Source of the DNA: Lineus longissimus
Taxonomy: Eukaryota; Nemertea; Pilidiophora; Heteronemertea; Lineidae
Length of the DNA stretch: 64,000 nt
Direction: 5' to 3'
NCBI RefSeq assembly: GCF_910592395.1
Contig: NC_088309.1
Location: 22,570,599-22,634,598, forward strand
In this document: positions 1-11,767 of the stretch, one piece after another
Layout: the number at the start of each line of letters is the position of its first letter
How positions within the stretch are numbered: the first letter of the stretch is position 1
Made by a program: the position numbers and the translations under genes
Notes under the pieces: model-generated
What the model was told of the DNA's origin: nothing
Seen by the model: the letters and a program-made list of their open reading frames with translations, nothing else
Databases searched by the model: none

Positions 1-414
1 ACACTATGTATTGGCCTATACTGTACATGTATTCATATCAACTTTAATCAACCAGATTTAGGCCTAGGCCTACAGGTACTTTTACCTAGTATAATTATAT
101 TCTGGGAGGCCTATAGGCCTACTCATGACTCAGCACCGACCTGATTTGTTGCGATGTACTTCTTCTATGAAAAATTAGTGTTGTCCAAAATGAAAGTCTC
201 CACTAACGTTTAGTGACTGCTCTTAATAATCCTCTCTAAAAAATCGCGAGCTGACATATTTTGTAGCATTTTTTATCTTCTTGCATCACTTCATAAAGAA
301 AGTAAAAAATGTCTCTGGAAGGAAAATGTATCACAAAATTATATACCATAATGAATTTGGTTATCCAATCATAATTCGCTTATAAGCTTCCCATTCTTTT
401 AAATCACTTTCTAG
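1..414. other. Intron or 5' flank of gene A
   Basis: AT-rich sequence directly upstream of the first exon I can see of gene A. I looked for an ATG-GGN followed by cysteine codons, which starts the other genes of the cluster, and found none, so exon 1 of gene A most likely lies before the window. The stretch ends in a pyrimidine-rich acceptor (ctttctag) at 414. Nothing else is supported. Confidence 0.5.
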
Positions 415-2542
415 CCCGAGCACACCTACGCTCCGGTTCCATCTTCCAATTCCGAGAAGACACCTCTGCTTGCCTCTGGATCTTACGGATCAACCAAACC
501 AAGGTCATCAGCCACGAACGATGCGGCGACGGTAGCATCGGCGAGATTAAAACATAGCGCCGACCCACCGAACAGGTCCTTTGAAGGTAAGAACGAATGT
601 CCGGTTCCATAAAAGCAGTTTCCTGCTGCGCCATAGGTCGCTACGCGCGGCCCTACCAGCGTAGTTTCCCCGCGGCGGCTGCCACAGCGAGAAAGGCGTT
701 TGTAGTGAAATCGGACATTTGTCGATAGTTCTATCCCTAAGTAGAAAACTAATTCAACACATTATGTAGAATTAAATCAAAGTAGTTACATGTATTTCAC
801 GACTTAATCGTTGGCGCAAGCCCGAAAGTGACCTTACATGTACGTTCATCCGATCGTATTAGCACATCTGCCTCCATGAGGACGATCATCATCTACAGGG
901 ACAGTGATTCCTGCTACACCGATTCAGTCCAACTCTCCTCTCATTTCGTCTCGTATCAATATTTTAAAAAAGTACTGATTTCAAAGCTTCGATAAGATTG
1001 CCACAAGAATTCTCTGACATTTAAGTTGTACTTTACTTGTAGTAGTCCCAGCGTACTCTTACTCAAAGTGCACGGATTTTGTGCATATCTGTTGTAACAT
1101 TAAAAGTACAGAAAAGACATGGTGCTTCAGAATGGATATATATATTGTATGATGCCCGTACATTATAGAGTTACAAAATGTGCCATTTGTCAGGACGAAT
1201 ACAGTTAGCGCACTTTGCCTAAAGATACAGCCGATGTAAACCCTGCCGGTAATACTTAAATGACCATTATCATGTTGCAGCTGGTTCTTACACTTGTCAA
1301 TTTTAAGTAATAAGTTTTAATCTGCACTTTTCTTTCAGAAAACGACTTGCGCCCACTTTCAGTAGATGATGTCGGCGTTCCCAACTTAGATAAGCAATTC
1401 CAGGTTAGTTTCTTCTTATGACAGTTTTGGGGGGAAACTATACTTTCACTGATAGCTGGATACCTCCAACCTCAATTTGAAATGCATTACTGTGCATCAT
1501 TCTGCATTTGGGGCGCTGATATACAATGTTACTAATCTTCTTTCAGGACCATGTTATGCTATTCAATGATTACCTTGACAAGTACAATCAACTCAAAGCA
1601 ACGATCTCTGAGATGATGTCAACCTATGATGACACCGGTGTAACGCCTGGTACTCTCACTCAAATATTCAGTATGCTAAAAGGAGAATTGAGTAAGTACT
1701 TGTCCAATGAATGGTTCACATGTACCTCTGGCTTGCCTCGTTCAACAAGTTGCATGTGCCACCAAGAGTTGAGACAGATTACTCTCAAGGAAGGGCCTCA
1801 AGAAGTTTCAAATAACCGTACGTGAGCGCCCTCGATTACGATTAAAAAAGGATTGCGCCAAATTATATACATTATGACTGTCGAGTGTCGCAATTATTCT
1901 ATAAGTGGAATACTTTTTTCAGTTTAAAGTCTGTAGCTCGCAAAAGCTTTCAAGAGTGCGTTCTGATTTAAAAAAAGGGTTGTTACTGTTTTATGTATAC
2001 ATGGACGTGTTGACTGACTAAATGATCCACGTGGTGCATGTACACGTACATGTACTTGATCGTGTGCTGAAAAAGTGGTACTGGTATATGATCACACTGA
2101 TATTGAAGTTCTAAATCAATGTCGTCATTAATTTTCAGATGAAGAAGCACAGGACTCCCTGAAGGTCGTGCGAAAGTTCAAGTTCTGCATGGAATTGAAA
2201 TTCGAAGCAAAATTTGTGAACGGTTATGGTGTTGCGATTCTTGACGGTTTCAACAAGGCAAACAGACTGGTTAAAGATTTGGTTGATAAGGGCCCAACCC
2301 TTGTCCAGACTGTGACCATGGTAGTGGAGAACGAGGAACAATCCAAAAGAGATGTTACTGTGTACTACTCGGAGCCCGAGCGGAAGGAGCAGGGCCCAGA
2401 GAAACTGAAAGCGTGCCTGAAAAATATTGGAGAAATGAAACGTGTTAAACCAGCCGTTAGTTTTATCAAGAAGGAGGCACATTTAACCTTTGATGATTTG
2501 CAGAACGGCGCGCAGGTCCTATTCAAGGCAGTTGAGGTCTAA
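415..2542 (+). CDS. Gene A: 5'-truncated member of a lipid-anchor/dileucine family
   Basis: Multi-exon gene that enters the window at its second exon. Exons: 415-586, 1339-1403, 1547-1691, 2139-2542 (TAA). All join in frame with phases 1-0-1, giving 261 residues plus an unseen exon 1. The first visible exon encodes a Ser/Pro-rich disordered segment with EKTPLL, which fits the acidic dileucine consensus [DE]xxxL[LI]. The next exon encodes SVDDVGVPNLDKQFQ. The 145-nt exon encodes an amphipathic helix pair starting DHVMLFNDYLDKYNQL. The last exon encodes a helical domain with FNKANRLVKDLVDKGP and FDDLQNGAQVLF. It shares exon lengths, phases and motifs with genes B, C and D and is the most divergent of the short copies. 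I do not recognise the family. A plasma-membrane or endolysosomal location is inferred from the paralogues. Its own N-terminal anchor is not visible. Confidence 0.8.
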
Positions 2543-4021
2543 CGCATTTGATATCTTCGCAAGGACGTAGCACACATGCACCTTTTGCTGTTTTACAACC
2601 TGTATAGTACTTCAACGCCTGCATATGACTGGCTGTTTATCTAGAGGAGATCAGTGCCGAGCGCTCGCTCTCAGGCTCTCCCCCACGGCGTGCGGTGAGG
2701 GTAGCAAACGCTCAGCACACCTGCTTTTCTCAAGATGCTAACAGTCATTTTGATAGTCTACGCTACGCTGCATGAAAATCTATGTATCATAGATATATAC
2801 GCATACCTTGACAAGCATATCAACGACAACAACTAACACAGTGATTTAGCGTTAATGTGTTAAAAAACAGCGTTGTTCGTCAATTTTGAAACAAGCTGAT
2901 GTAAATACGTTAAGGTTTAATACGATGTAACTGCAACAACTTATGAAAATTCATTTTATATACACAAAAGAACATAGTGTCACTTTTATCGTATGCCTTT
3001 TACTTCTTCTAAAGTCAGATAGCGGATTGATTTTACCAAATTGTTTTCTCGCTGCGATCGCCGAACTGGAGACCATAGCGGGAAAATGCTCTTTACAGAA
3101 TCGGGCCCAATAAGAAATACAGAAAGTCAATTTCATGAGCCTTATCAGTCAGTTAAAGGGTTGTTGAGATTTGGCTAGTGCGCGCTTAGTATGATTGTCT
3201 GCCACTTAGAACGCGGTGTATGTTGGGTGTTTACGTTTCTGACTGTTGCTCCATATAAATCAAGGAAAGCCAGAAAACACTGTCTTTGCGCACCAATGGA
3301 AAGTCATGGTGTCCTTTGCTTTCTCCTAGTAACAGAAACACGAGTTGTGGGGAACATTAAAACGCATTGCACAGTGTTATCAATTACTGCACACGCTTGT
3401 TGCTGCTATATATTCTAACACTGACAGTGAGATGAAGACAATCGCAACAGGACGTTTGATTGTTGCTGTGTTCATGAGATGGCAGCATCGAAACATCCTT
3501 CCACAGCAAGCAGTTGGATGTCATAGCCTGGAAACATTAAAGCGATTAGACTCACCCTGGAGAATCGCGGAGAATCAGTACCGCATTTCCCGAGTGCAAT
3601 CCTCGGTTCAAGATAGGGTTTCAAGGAAATGGCATCCCTATTCCCGAGTTCATTTCGCTAACCTTCAGGAAAAGCTAAAAGGTTGCGTCAAAATCCCAAT
3701 TTGATGGCTAATTTCTCATATTATTGGTTTATAAACAAGAGAAGAAGAAATTTGCAGGCGCGTTGATCAGTGGATACTGATGCATCATGCCGCGGCATTG
3801 TTGTCCGGAGATTCGGCACGTAAATGTATGGAAAGTCACCTGACCCAATTCTGCCAACCAAAATGAATTCTTCATTGTTATCTACTATTTAGGGTAAACC
3901 AATTTGTCACATCTCGTTTGTCTATTAACTAACATCACTAGTATTGTTTAATGTAAATTGGCTGTAGTGGTGTAGGATGGGATTCTGTTGACGTACACCT
4001 AATACCTACATGTAGGATGCC
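2543..4021. other. Spacer between gene A and the RhoGAP gene
   Basis: Holds the 3' UTR of gene A and the 5' flank of the RhoGAP gene. Small ORFs occur on both strands (for example 3345-3704 +), but none has recognisable domains, splice context or similarity to the neighbouring genes. No convincing promoter element or repeat was seen. Confidence 0.5.
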
Positions 4022-6953
4022 ATGGGGCTTGGGATATTCTCATGTCCATGTTGCCCAAAGGTAAGTAATATTCTCATGCCCATGTTGCCCAAAGGTAAGT
4101 TACCTCAATTTCCTGTTTAACACCTCTCCCGCCCGGCCGATGTCTCAAGACTCTTCGAGAGAAATCAACCAAAAGTATAGGCCTTCCAAGGGTGCTTTCA
4201 GTTTCTTTCCTTTAAGTGGAATAAAACACTCCGCCTTGCACGCAATTGTGATTCTAACGCCTTGCATTATTTCAAGCAAAAAAGAAGCTGCTAAACATGT
4301 TACTCGCAGGTTCCGCATCAAACAGCATGATGACAGGCCACCTTGTCTTTCCAGGACGACCAAAATCGCGAACCGCTATTGAAGCATGGCCAGTCCTACT
4401 GCTCACTCGGTCCACTTGGTAATGTAGGTCCCACTGGACTTGTGAAAGGTAATAAGGATAGTTGCAGTATCAACAACATCTATAATTATGCTAAGATAAT
4501 AGCAAAAAACAATATTCAACGATAATATTAGTTTAGGACGATTTTTGTCTCTGACTTTTGTCTTTGAAATAAAGATTCTTGATCTTTTGGGAAAGTTTTC
4601 CCAATTGCAGCAGGGCTTTATGTGTGGGTATCTTAGAAACGATCTAAAAGTCTGCTACGGAGGATGGAATACTTACTGTGACATTGACATTCCACCAAAG
4701 GTCACTCTAAGGTTACCAAAGAGAACCTGGCTCCTGTCGCCTTGATCATAAAATAGAAATAGATAGCTCGAAATAAAAGTGAAACTACGATCCTGCTTGA
4801 ACAAATTGTATTAAATAATTATGATAATTGATGTATCTACAAAATTGTACCAATTAACCAATGATTAAGAACGAAGAGCCCGGACCAATACTTATCGTTC
4901 AATTGTCTTACATCATTAGCAGGTCATTGATGTATGGCTGTTACTACATCTCACAGTGCATAGCTGACCTTCATTGTTTATAGCTGCTACAATCATGATC
5001 GTGAGAATATCATGTTCATCTGCTGTCTTCATGTTTCAGAGAATGCTTCAGATAATTTCGCAGAAAATAGAGCGGTAAGTCGAGTTGTGTCATAAGAAAT
5101 TGTCTCCGTCAGAGTGAAACCCACTTTAACCAAGTATAAATAAATCCGTACGTCTTGCTGTTAGTAATAATCTAATATACCTTGGTTAAAAGGTTTCATT
5201 CATTTGGATTATGTATCAGCCTCATTTTGACCTCAGAGGTTTTGGTGAGAGACAAACATAACCTCTTGAGTTGGTACAGAAAAATGTGTCAAAAGCAGAT
5301 TCTCGATGGATTACGTTTTTAGCATAGAGATTGACACCTCACTGCCGGAATTGGTATTGATATTGTCACCAAACACCACTCCAGTGGTGAGTGACCCTTT
5401 GATTGTCTATGTTATCAAATCAAAACAAGAGTAATTTCGTGATCAATGTTCTCCTCTCTGATTCTCTCTATTCCTGTGCTCATAGATTGGCCGAGTAGAA
5501 CGTACCTTACATGGAAGTGTGTTATCAACCATTTTCAGCGTTCCACTTACGGTCGAGTCTTTGGTAGCCCCTTGGTTACTCTCGAACACGATGGCAGTCA
5601 GATCCCAACCATCGTGGAGAGAATGATGACAGCCATCGAGGAGACGGGGATCAATGCTGAAGGCCTCTACCGGAAGAACGGGCTGGTCACGGATGTGAAG
5701 GCATTGATCAGAGATTGCAATGAAGGTAGGTGGTCTTGTTGCCAAGAAAAACATATCGACGCGCATTTTTGATAGGTCGACTTCAGAGAGCGGTGGCATT
5801 TTTTGACAAAGAAGATTTGCGGGGCTATGCTTGGGGTTTTAGTACACTCACCAATGCAGTTATTTGAAGTGTTGTTCCTTTTTTCAGATCCTGACTCGGT
5901 AAACTTCGCTAAGCAGCATATCCATGTTCTTGCCACAGCTTTCAAGACATTATTCAGGGACCTCCCAGAACCTCTCCTATGTTATGGTCTCTATGATGAA
6001 TTCGTAGACGCAGCGAGTAAGATTACTTCCACGCTTTTTCCTATAGACCATCCCAGGTCGTTCCAATGAAGGGACACCTGGGTGGGGCTTTACGTGACTC
6101 CCGGCGAGATGGGAAAGTGGGTAGTCTAGGAGTTTTTGACAAGTATGACGATCATTCCAACACAACGAGACCGAATGAAGTCTTCTTCAACCGCTTAAAA
6201 ACAAATTATTGAGATTTTTGGGATAACGTGATGGACCGTCATGATATCAAAGTGTACTGTCTCTTTCTTCGTTGCTATAGGTAACCCGAACGAAGAAGAG
6301 AGAATGCGGTGTGTATTAGAAGTAAAGCATAAACTTCCACAACAAAATATACGGGTACTGGATAGACTTCTAGGACACTTGGCAAGGTAAGGACACGACC
6401 TTCCATACTTTCACTTACGGTGGAATCGGTTACTCTCGATCACGATGTCAGTCTGATCCCCACCACCGAAGAGAGGATTTAAATCACAGTCAAAAAGGCG
6501 GCAGGATAAATGCTGAAGGTGCCACTGGAACGAGAGTTTTTTCTTCAATTGACGATGTTTCCCTTTTCTCCTTTTTTTCTAGGGTTGCAAAAGCAGCAGA
6601 CAATCGCATGACAGCAAACTCATTAGCCATCATATTCGCACCAAATATTTTACAACCACTGCAACCTCCACCATCTGATAGGCCCGACCAAATCATCGCC
6701 AATGTAAAGATCCAAACAGCGTAAGTAAACGTACATGAACATGCAAGAATTGATAAAGACTACAATCAAACTCGTCGCCTTGTTGTCTCAAACGATTAAT
6801 GTTACTGGTCGCGATTTGATACATGTTCCACAAATTGCCTTCGTTTTCTTTACTTTCAGATGTATACAGTGTATGATAGAAGAAACAATTAAGAAACTAT
6901 CAAATGGAACACTGGGAGATCCGCCCGATTCAGAGGATGAGGACAGATTATGA
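4022..6953 (+). CDS. RhoGAP protein, myosin-IX type domain, with lipid-anchor-like N-terminus
   Basis: Predicted GTPase-activating protein for Rho-family GTPases, 273 residues. Exons: 4022-4060, 4355-4448, 5040-5074, 5539-5725, 5888-6016, 6281-6386, 6583-6720, 6860-6953 (TGA). All phases match. Exon 1 encodes MGLGIFSCPCCPK and exon 2 starts DDQNREPLLKHG; this leader matches the layout of genes A-D. Residues about 60-265 form a full RhoGAP domain. The arginine finger is R101 in EGLYRKNG, K138 and R142 sit in FKTLFRDLPEP, and NRMTANSLAIIFAPN holds the conserved Asn region. The C-terminal helix (KIQTACIQCMIEE) resembles the RhoGAP of class IX myosins, but no motor exons are present. It ends in an acidic tail. 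Position 6 is Phe, which is poor for N-myristoylation, so attachment by palmitoylation of the CPCC cysteines is the likelier possibility. It probably lowers Rho activity at a membrane (inference). The GAP domain call is strong; the 5' exons are less certain. Confidence 0.88.
4034..4101 (+). repeat. 34-bp tandem duplication of the exon-1 splice donor
   Basis: The end of RhoGAP exon 1 and its gtaagt donor (4034-4067) are repeated immediately (4068-4101) with a T/C change and a difference at the last base. This creates two identical donors 34 bp apart. The first keeps the frame into exon 2. The second adds 34 nt and shifts exon 2 out of frame, so it would give a truncated product. Confidence 0.9.
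6401..6536 (+). pseudogene. Decayed duplicate of the RhoGAP arginine-finger exon inside an intron
   Basis: The intron after the exon ending at 6386 contains a degenerate copy of the exon at 5539-5725. Shared blocks occur in the same order: tcacttacgg, ggttactctcga, a cacgatg..cagtc.gatccc stretch, gagaggat, and aatgctgaagg. An in-frame TAA lies at the gagaggatttaaatc block, the block that encodes the arginine finger is altered, and I see no good donor. It is best read as a dead internal exon duplication. Confidence 0.75.
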
Positions 6954-8670
6954 CCGGTCATACACTGCTGGCAATACTGACTATTATCTAGGGATTCTTA
7001 GTCGATTACTCTCAGCCGCATGTTTTATCTTAACTGTAGCCATTGCGGGCGTTTTATTTTAGCATATTTCGTGAATATTGTTAGCCAAAATGAGAAAATC
7101 GTGATTTTCTTAATTGAAAAAGGTGGGAAAATTTTTGCATGTACTACTCCGTCAAAAGAAATCTTGAAAATCTGAAAAGAAATTTCCAAAAATCGCTGAA
7201 AAATTAAATACAAATGGTACCTGTTAAGGTGTTCCCCCTGTTGTTCTTTAACTTTCGTTTCAAGGCAGGACAGCAATTTAACTACACAGACTCGATCAAC
7301 TTTCTCAAGTAAAAAATATTCTGAGGAAAGAAACCTTAAATTGTTCGGAACAGGGAGGCCCATGATAGTATGGGCGTAGCATCAAGCCAACTTTGCTAGA
7401 AAATGTATATCACATGTATAGTGGATTTAATTGCCTGTATAAATGAATGTCAAGCAGACAGTTTAAGGACACGATCATAGTATTTTCTCATTGAAATAAA
7501 AGCTGCATGCTAGATAGAAGTTATTAATTGCCAACTTTATGTGTTCTGTAATATCGCCAAATCCTTTGACATGAGGAGTCCTCTGCTCGAACATCTCTAC
7601 AGTCAGTGTGGTTGTGGCATGCCTATATCAGGCAAGCGGGGCTTTTTGTCTGTTTTGTTGCTTTTCTCACGAGGCGACCTATCGAAGTCATTGAAATTTG
7701 TGATTGAGAACAGTTCACGTGAGGCGTATGTAGTGAATAGCTGTAAGCACTGCTGGCCACATTCCCAGTTCCTAAGTCATTGCGCATGCTTTAAAGAATA
7801 AATTATGACGATGACGTAGGGTCTGATGATAAACTCCATTGAGCATGTTTTTTAACCTTTTCATCACATGACCATTCAGAAACATTTCTCTCTGTGAAAG
7901 GAACATGAACACCTTGGCCTACATATTTCATGTGACCAATTGAAGATGTGCCCCGCGAGGCTACATTCTTTGTTAACCAGTGCACAGAGAACATTTGCCA
8001 ACTTAAATGACATTTGATACACTGTATAATACATACGGCACCCGGCCAAATCTAACGTTGATGGTGATGAAAAAAGCTGAAGACAGTGATGACATCGGCG
8101 AAATGCAGTATACCATGAGATATTGACATGAAGTCCTTTAATGTTGAATATTCATGAAGGCACGGTGTGTGCAATTCGATCCAGATGTTTTCTTTTTCTG
8201 AATCATGATGCTTACAAGGCCTATGAGAACGTTATTGATCGAGTTTCATGAAGAATAAATGCCTCCATTATTACCAAAGTCACGCAACCCCGCCCCCTGC
8301 CTCTAACTACAGACAATCTGATGCTACTCTTTTACGTGTATCATGTAGGTTGTCGTAGTGCATGTGTATCAATTGATTGGGGACTGATCGGGCTGATTGA
8401 TATTCCGGTATCTTCACGTGCCTGTGATCACATGCGGTTATAGAATTCTGTGGTGGCAGAGAGATATATTCGAGCTGCTTGCAGAATGGAATGTTTAAAC
8501 GTATACCAGTAGGCCAATATCAAGTTTAGTGTATTGATGCGTTGCTCCTGTGATATATAGGAATAGGCCTGCATCGTACTGTATTGAAACCGTTGAAGTG
8601 ATGGCGCCGCGAGAAATTGTGCGTGTATCGAGAATGTAGATTGAAATCGTGGATTCGAAGGAGACGGAAC
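6954..8670. other. 3' UTR of the RhoGAP gene and 5' flank of gene B
   Basis: No supported exon. A polyadenylation-type hexamer lies at 7495-7500. The ORF at 7541-7801 and the reverse-strand ORFs at 7025-7363 and 7803-7994 have no recognisable domain and no splice support. The last part is presumed promoter and 5' UTR of gene B, without a clear TATA box. Confidence 0.5.
7495..7500 (+). promoter_or_regulatory. Polyadenylation signal, RhoGAP gene
   Basis: AATAAA 542 nt after the RhoGAP stop codon and upstream of gene B. It is the first clear hexamer in the spacer on this strand, but could be used by chance only. Confidence 0.45.
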
Positions 8671-10678
8671 ATGGGGACATGCTGTTCTCGGGTTTGTCCC
8701 TGCGTGCGTGACCGGGTAAGTTGTTACTGATATAGAACATCACCTATGACCAGCTAGTGTGTATACATGTATGGCTGCCTTCATATACTGCAGCATGTGC
8801 CAGTAAACACGTTCTTTAATTTTTTTCTTCAAAATCGGGAACGTATGAATAATAATCGAGTGGTCTTCATGTTTCCTATCACAGGTCAACATGTATAACT
8901 CCTCTTCTTCACAGCAGTGTATAATCACTTCTTGTCATTCGGATTAAGGCCAACATTAAATGTTGTTGCAGCCATATTCTCCGTAACCTTTCAGTATTGG
9001 GCGAGTGTCCTGCTCGGGCAAACTTATTGCAAAAAAACCTCTGTAATTTTTGTATAATGTTAAGGCACGCACTCAGTGGTTCGATATTGCAGATCCCTGT
9101 ACAGATGATATGATCTATTTGTTATCTTTAGTCTGGAGAGTACGAACGGATCCTTCAGAACGATGCCAATAACCCATACCCCCAGTATGTGCCTCAGCAA
9201 GGTGCTTCAGGTCATTCAACTGGATGGCAACCGAGTCGACCTGTGAACTTTGGGATCGAAGGTGTGTTGTTTATATTATCAACAAATACATATAACATTA
9301 TTAATCATTACCTTTTCGAAAATTCAAGATGAAAGTTCATGAAGCTGTTGCTGGTGTGGTGTTGCTAATGTATATAAGACATGTGCTTGGAGGCGCAAGC
9401 ATGTCAAGTATTTGGTCCGCAAATAAGCAGCACTGGTCCAATTTTTATAATGACTTTTTTTGCCATTTTTAATTTGCAGCCGGCCTCCGGAAGATAACAG
9501 TTAATAGAGTAGGAGTCGAGGATATAGATAAACAGTTCAAGGTATGCGTCGCTACAATTGTCAAAAATCAAAGACGCAGTCTTATCACATTCTCTTAAAG
9601 CAAAATACTGACGGTCAGATTGTAGGGATACACATAATACACGTGTACATGTGTATATATTTTTTTTTGGCTACCGCGGGCATTTACGTTTTATATATGG
9701 AATGGTGCATTAACTTGCCATTCAGAGCCTGTAAAAGAGATTGGCGCAGCCTGTTATGGACTATTGTACTTTTTGGAGATGAGACCTTAGTATTCAATCA
9801 TGGTGACAGGTTCATTGTCGTTACTACATATACATGTACATTGTAGATGAAATTAATAAAATAGTTCGTTATCATTGCATCCAACTATACTTGATATAAA
9901 TGTCAATTATGGACGTGTTAATTGAAAATAAGAATTCTTTTCCAATTTCAAACTGATGGTTCAATTTCTTTTTTGTTATAGGAACATGCAGAAGTCTTCA
10001 ACGACTCTTATGACCGCTTCAACCAATTGTGCACATGTTATACGAGGATGCTTTCATCCTACGAAAGTCGCGGTTCTACTAATAGTAATCTCACACAGGT
10101 CTTCAAGACTTACAAAGACGAACTAGGTTAGTTTTCATACGAGTACATGTACTCTCTTCCACCTCGAGTCTTTAAGGTCAGAAAATGTCAGTCAGGTCAT
10201 TGATTGCTGTACGATTGGCAATCGTTGGCCTCGTTTCTTCAGCACCGAACAGGCCTTTATTCTCATCTATTCTCTCCGCAATCATATTTCAGAGGATTTC
10301 CAAAAGAAAAGTATAGAAATCAAACGAAGGCACCAGTACTGCATGCAGCTGCATTTCAACGGAGACAAAATACCCGGTGATGGAGCTCAGATGTTTGAGG
10401 ATTTCAACTTGGCAAACCTGATCACGAAGGACATCACTGAAAAAGGACCGAATATCATTCGCAACACCTTTGCGTTAGTTAACAATGAGGAAAACTTTAA
10501 GCAAAGGATTGTTGATTATTATTCACCTGAACAGGGTAAAGTTCAGGAGAAATTACAGATCTGTGTTGATAACATTGCCGAACTAAAAAATGTAAAACCT
10601 TTTATGGAATACATGCGGCGAGAGACTTCGGAAATGTTCGATGATTTGAGGGAGTCGATTCGGGTGTTTGCAAAATGA
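8671..10678 (+). CDS. Gene B: short lipid-anchored helical family protein
   Basis: Complete five-exon gene, 255 residues. Exons: 8671-8715, 9132-9261, 9480-9541, 9982-10126, 10293-10678 (TGA). Phases are 0-1-0-1. Residues 1-15 are MGTCCSRVCPCVRDR: Gly2, small residues and Ser6 satisfy the N-myristoylation consensus, and the cysteines are plausible palmitoylation sites. Residues 16-58 are disordered and carry EYERIL, a degenerate dileucine. Residues 59-79 read KITVNRVGVEDIDKQFK near the end. Residues 80-127 are helical with NDSYDRFNQL and MLSSYESRG. Residues 128-255 are the helical C-terminal domain, with MFEDFNLANLITKDI and VKPFMEYMRRE. No transmembrane segment or catalytic motif is seen. It is closest to gene C, with identical lengths for exons 2-5, so the two are a recent tandem duplicate pair. 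The family is not recognised. A role as a peripheral membrane scaffold is inference only. Confidence 0.85.
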
Positions 10679-11767
10679 TTTCGCTTCATGCAGGAATTCC
10701 TGAGGACATGGCTGGGCTAAAAACACGGACTATCGATGTAGTAGCTGGAAGCTACGTCGTCCATCCGGGCCGTTCTATTAAAGCTCGTGCTTGGGTCTAT
10801 ACGCAGCCGCATCTCAGCTTTTCGAATTGGCCCCTCGCCGCTCGTCAGGGAATGAGTGGGTATACCACGAACACGTACAATGCCGTTGGCAGAGCGGCGT
10901 TTGGCCAATGAGATGGAAGGTCTTTACTCTTACTATTGCGAATCTTGTACGGATTATTTTTGTTTTTATAGCCCATCAACTAAATGTTTCTCAAACTGTG
11001 TGATATGTTTCAATCTTCTGTGCACTGGCAATTAATGATCTCCAACATGTCAATGCCAAAACCTCATCTAATATCAAAAATATTTTTTACGCCCATTTAA
11101 ATTATTTTATGTATATACCGGTACGGTTGGAAGCATGAAAATTTCACTCGGGCTGATTTAACCTGTCAAGCCTTTTCGCTCTGTATAATGTCATGTCAGT
11201 CACTTTGTTAAGGATTGGTTGCAACAAAACGAGGCTTAACGTATTTTCCATTACAAACATCGATTACTTTTGGCCAAGGCCTAGAATCATTCTGTGTCGA
11301 TATACTCGTTATCAACTGTAATCTTTCTTTAAATCAGCATGCTATCATCAGATCGTCGCTCGTGACACGAGGCGATTTTGTTTTAGATGGACATCGGCGC
11401 CTTGGGGGCAGGATGATCATTTGTCCAAATACACGTATTCAACTGACCCGGGCCGGCGGGAATCGCAGTCATGCCATTGGCTTTACGACATGACCGGCAT
11501 GACATCACGAAGCACGAGAAAGTTATTAACCTACTTTCATGAAAAGTATAAAGGTTGCAGTGATTTTGTAGTCTCTGGCATACAAGATCGTGTGCATTCG
11601 TCATATCACCAAAAGTTGAAGTTTTGTGTACCATACCGATGCATTTTTCTTGCAATAAAGAAGTGCTGTCTGTTAAAAGGATATATAAGTGAATCGATGA
11701 TGTAGTCCAAAATATTGCCAGGGCTCTTGGGATACCAGTAGTTTATCTATCGAAAGAGGGCAGAAAC
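10679..11767. other. 3' UTR of gene B and spacer to gene C
   Basis: No supported exon. An ORF starting at 10675 overlaps the gene B stop, but it is UTR sequence that happens to be open on both strands. A polyadenylation-type hexamer lies at 11654-11659, close to the start of gene C. Confidence 0.5.
11654..11659 (+). promoter_or_regulatory. Possible polyadenylation signal, gene B
   Basis: AATAAA within tgcaataaag, 976 nt after the gene B stop and 109 nt before the gene C start codon. If it is the real signal, the two genes are packed very tightly. Confidence 0.35.

Noticed and set aside
404-634. Reverse-strand 76-residue ORF
   Set aside because: Shadow of gene A exon 2, which matches family phases and motifs on the + strand.
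7541-7801. ORF with SPLLEHLYSQCG resembling the dileucine exon
   Set aside because: No nucleotide similarity to the family exons and no acceptor or donor at the right phase.
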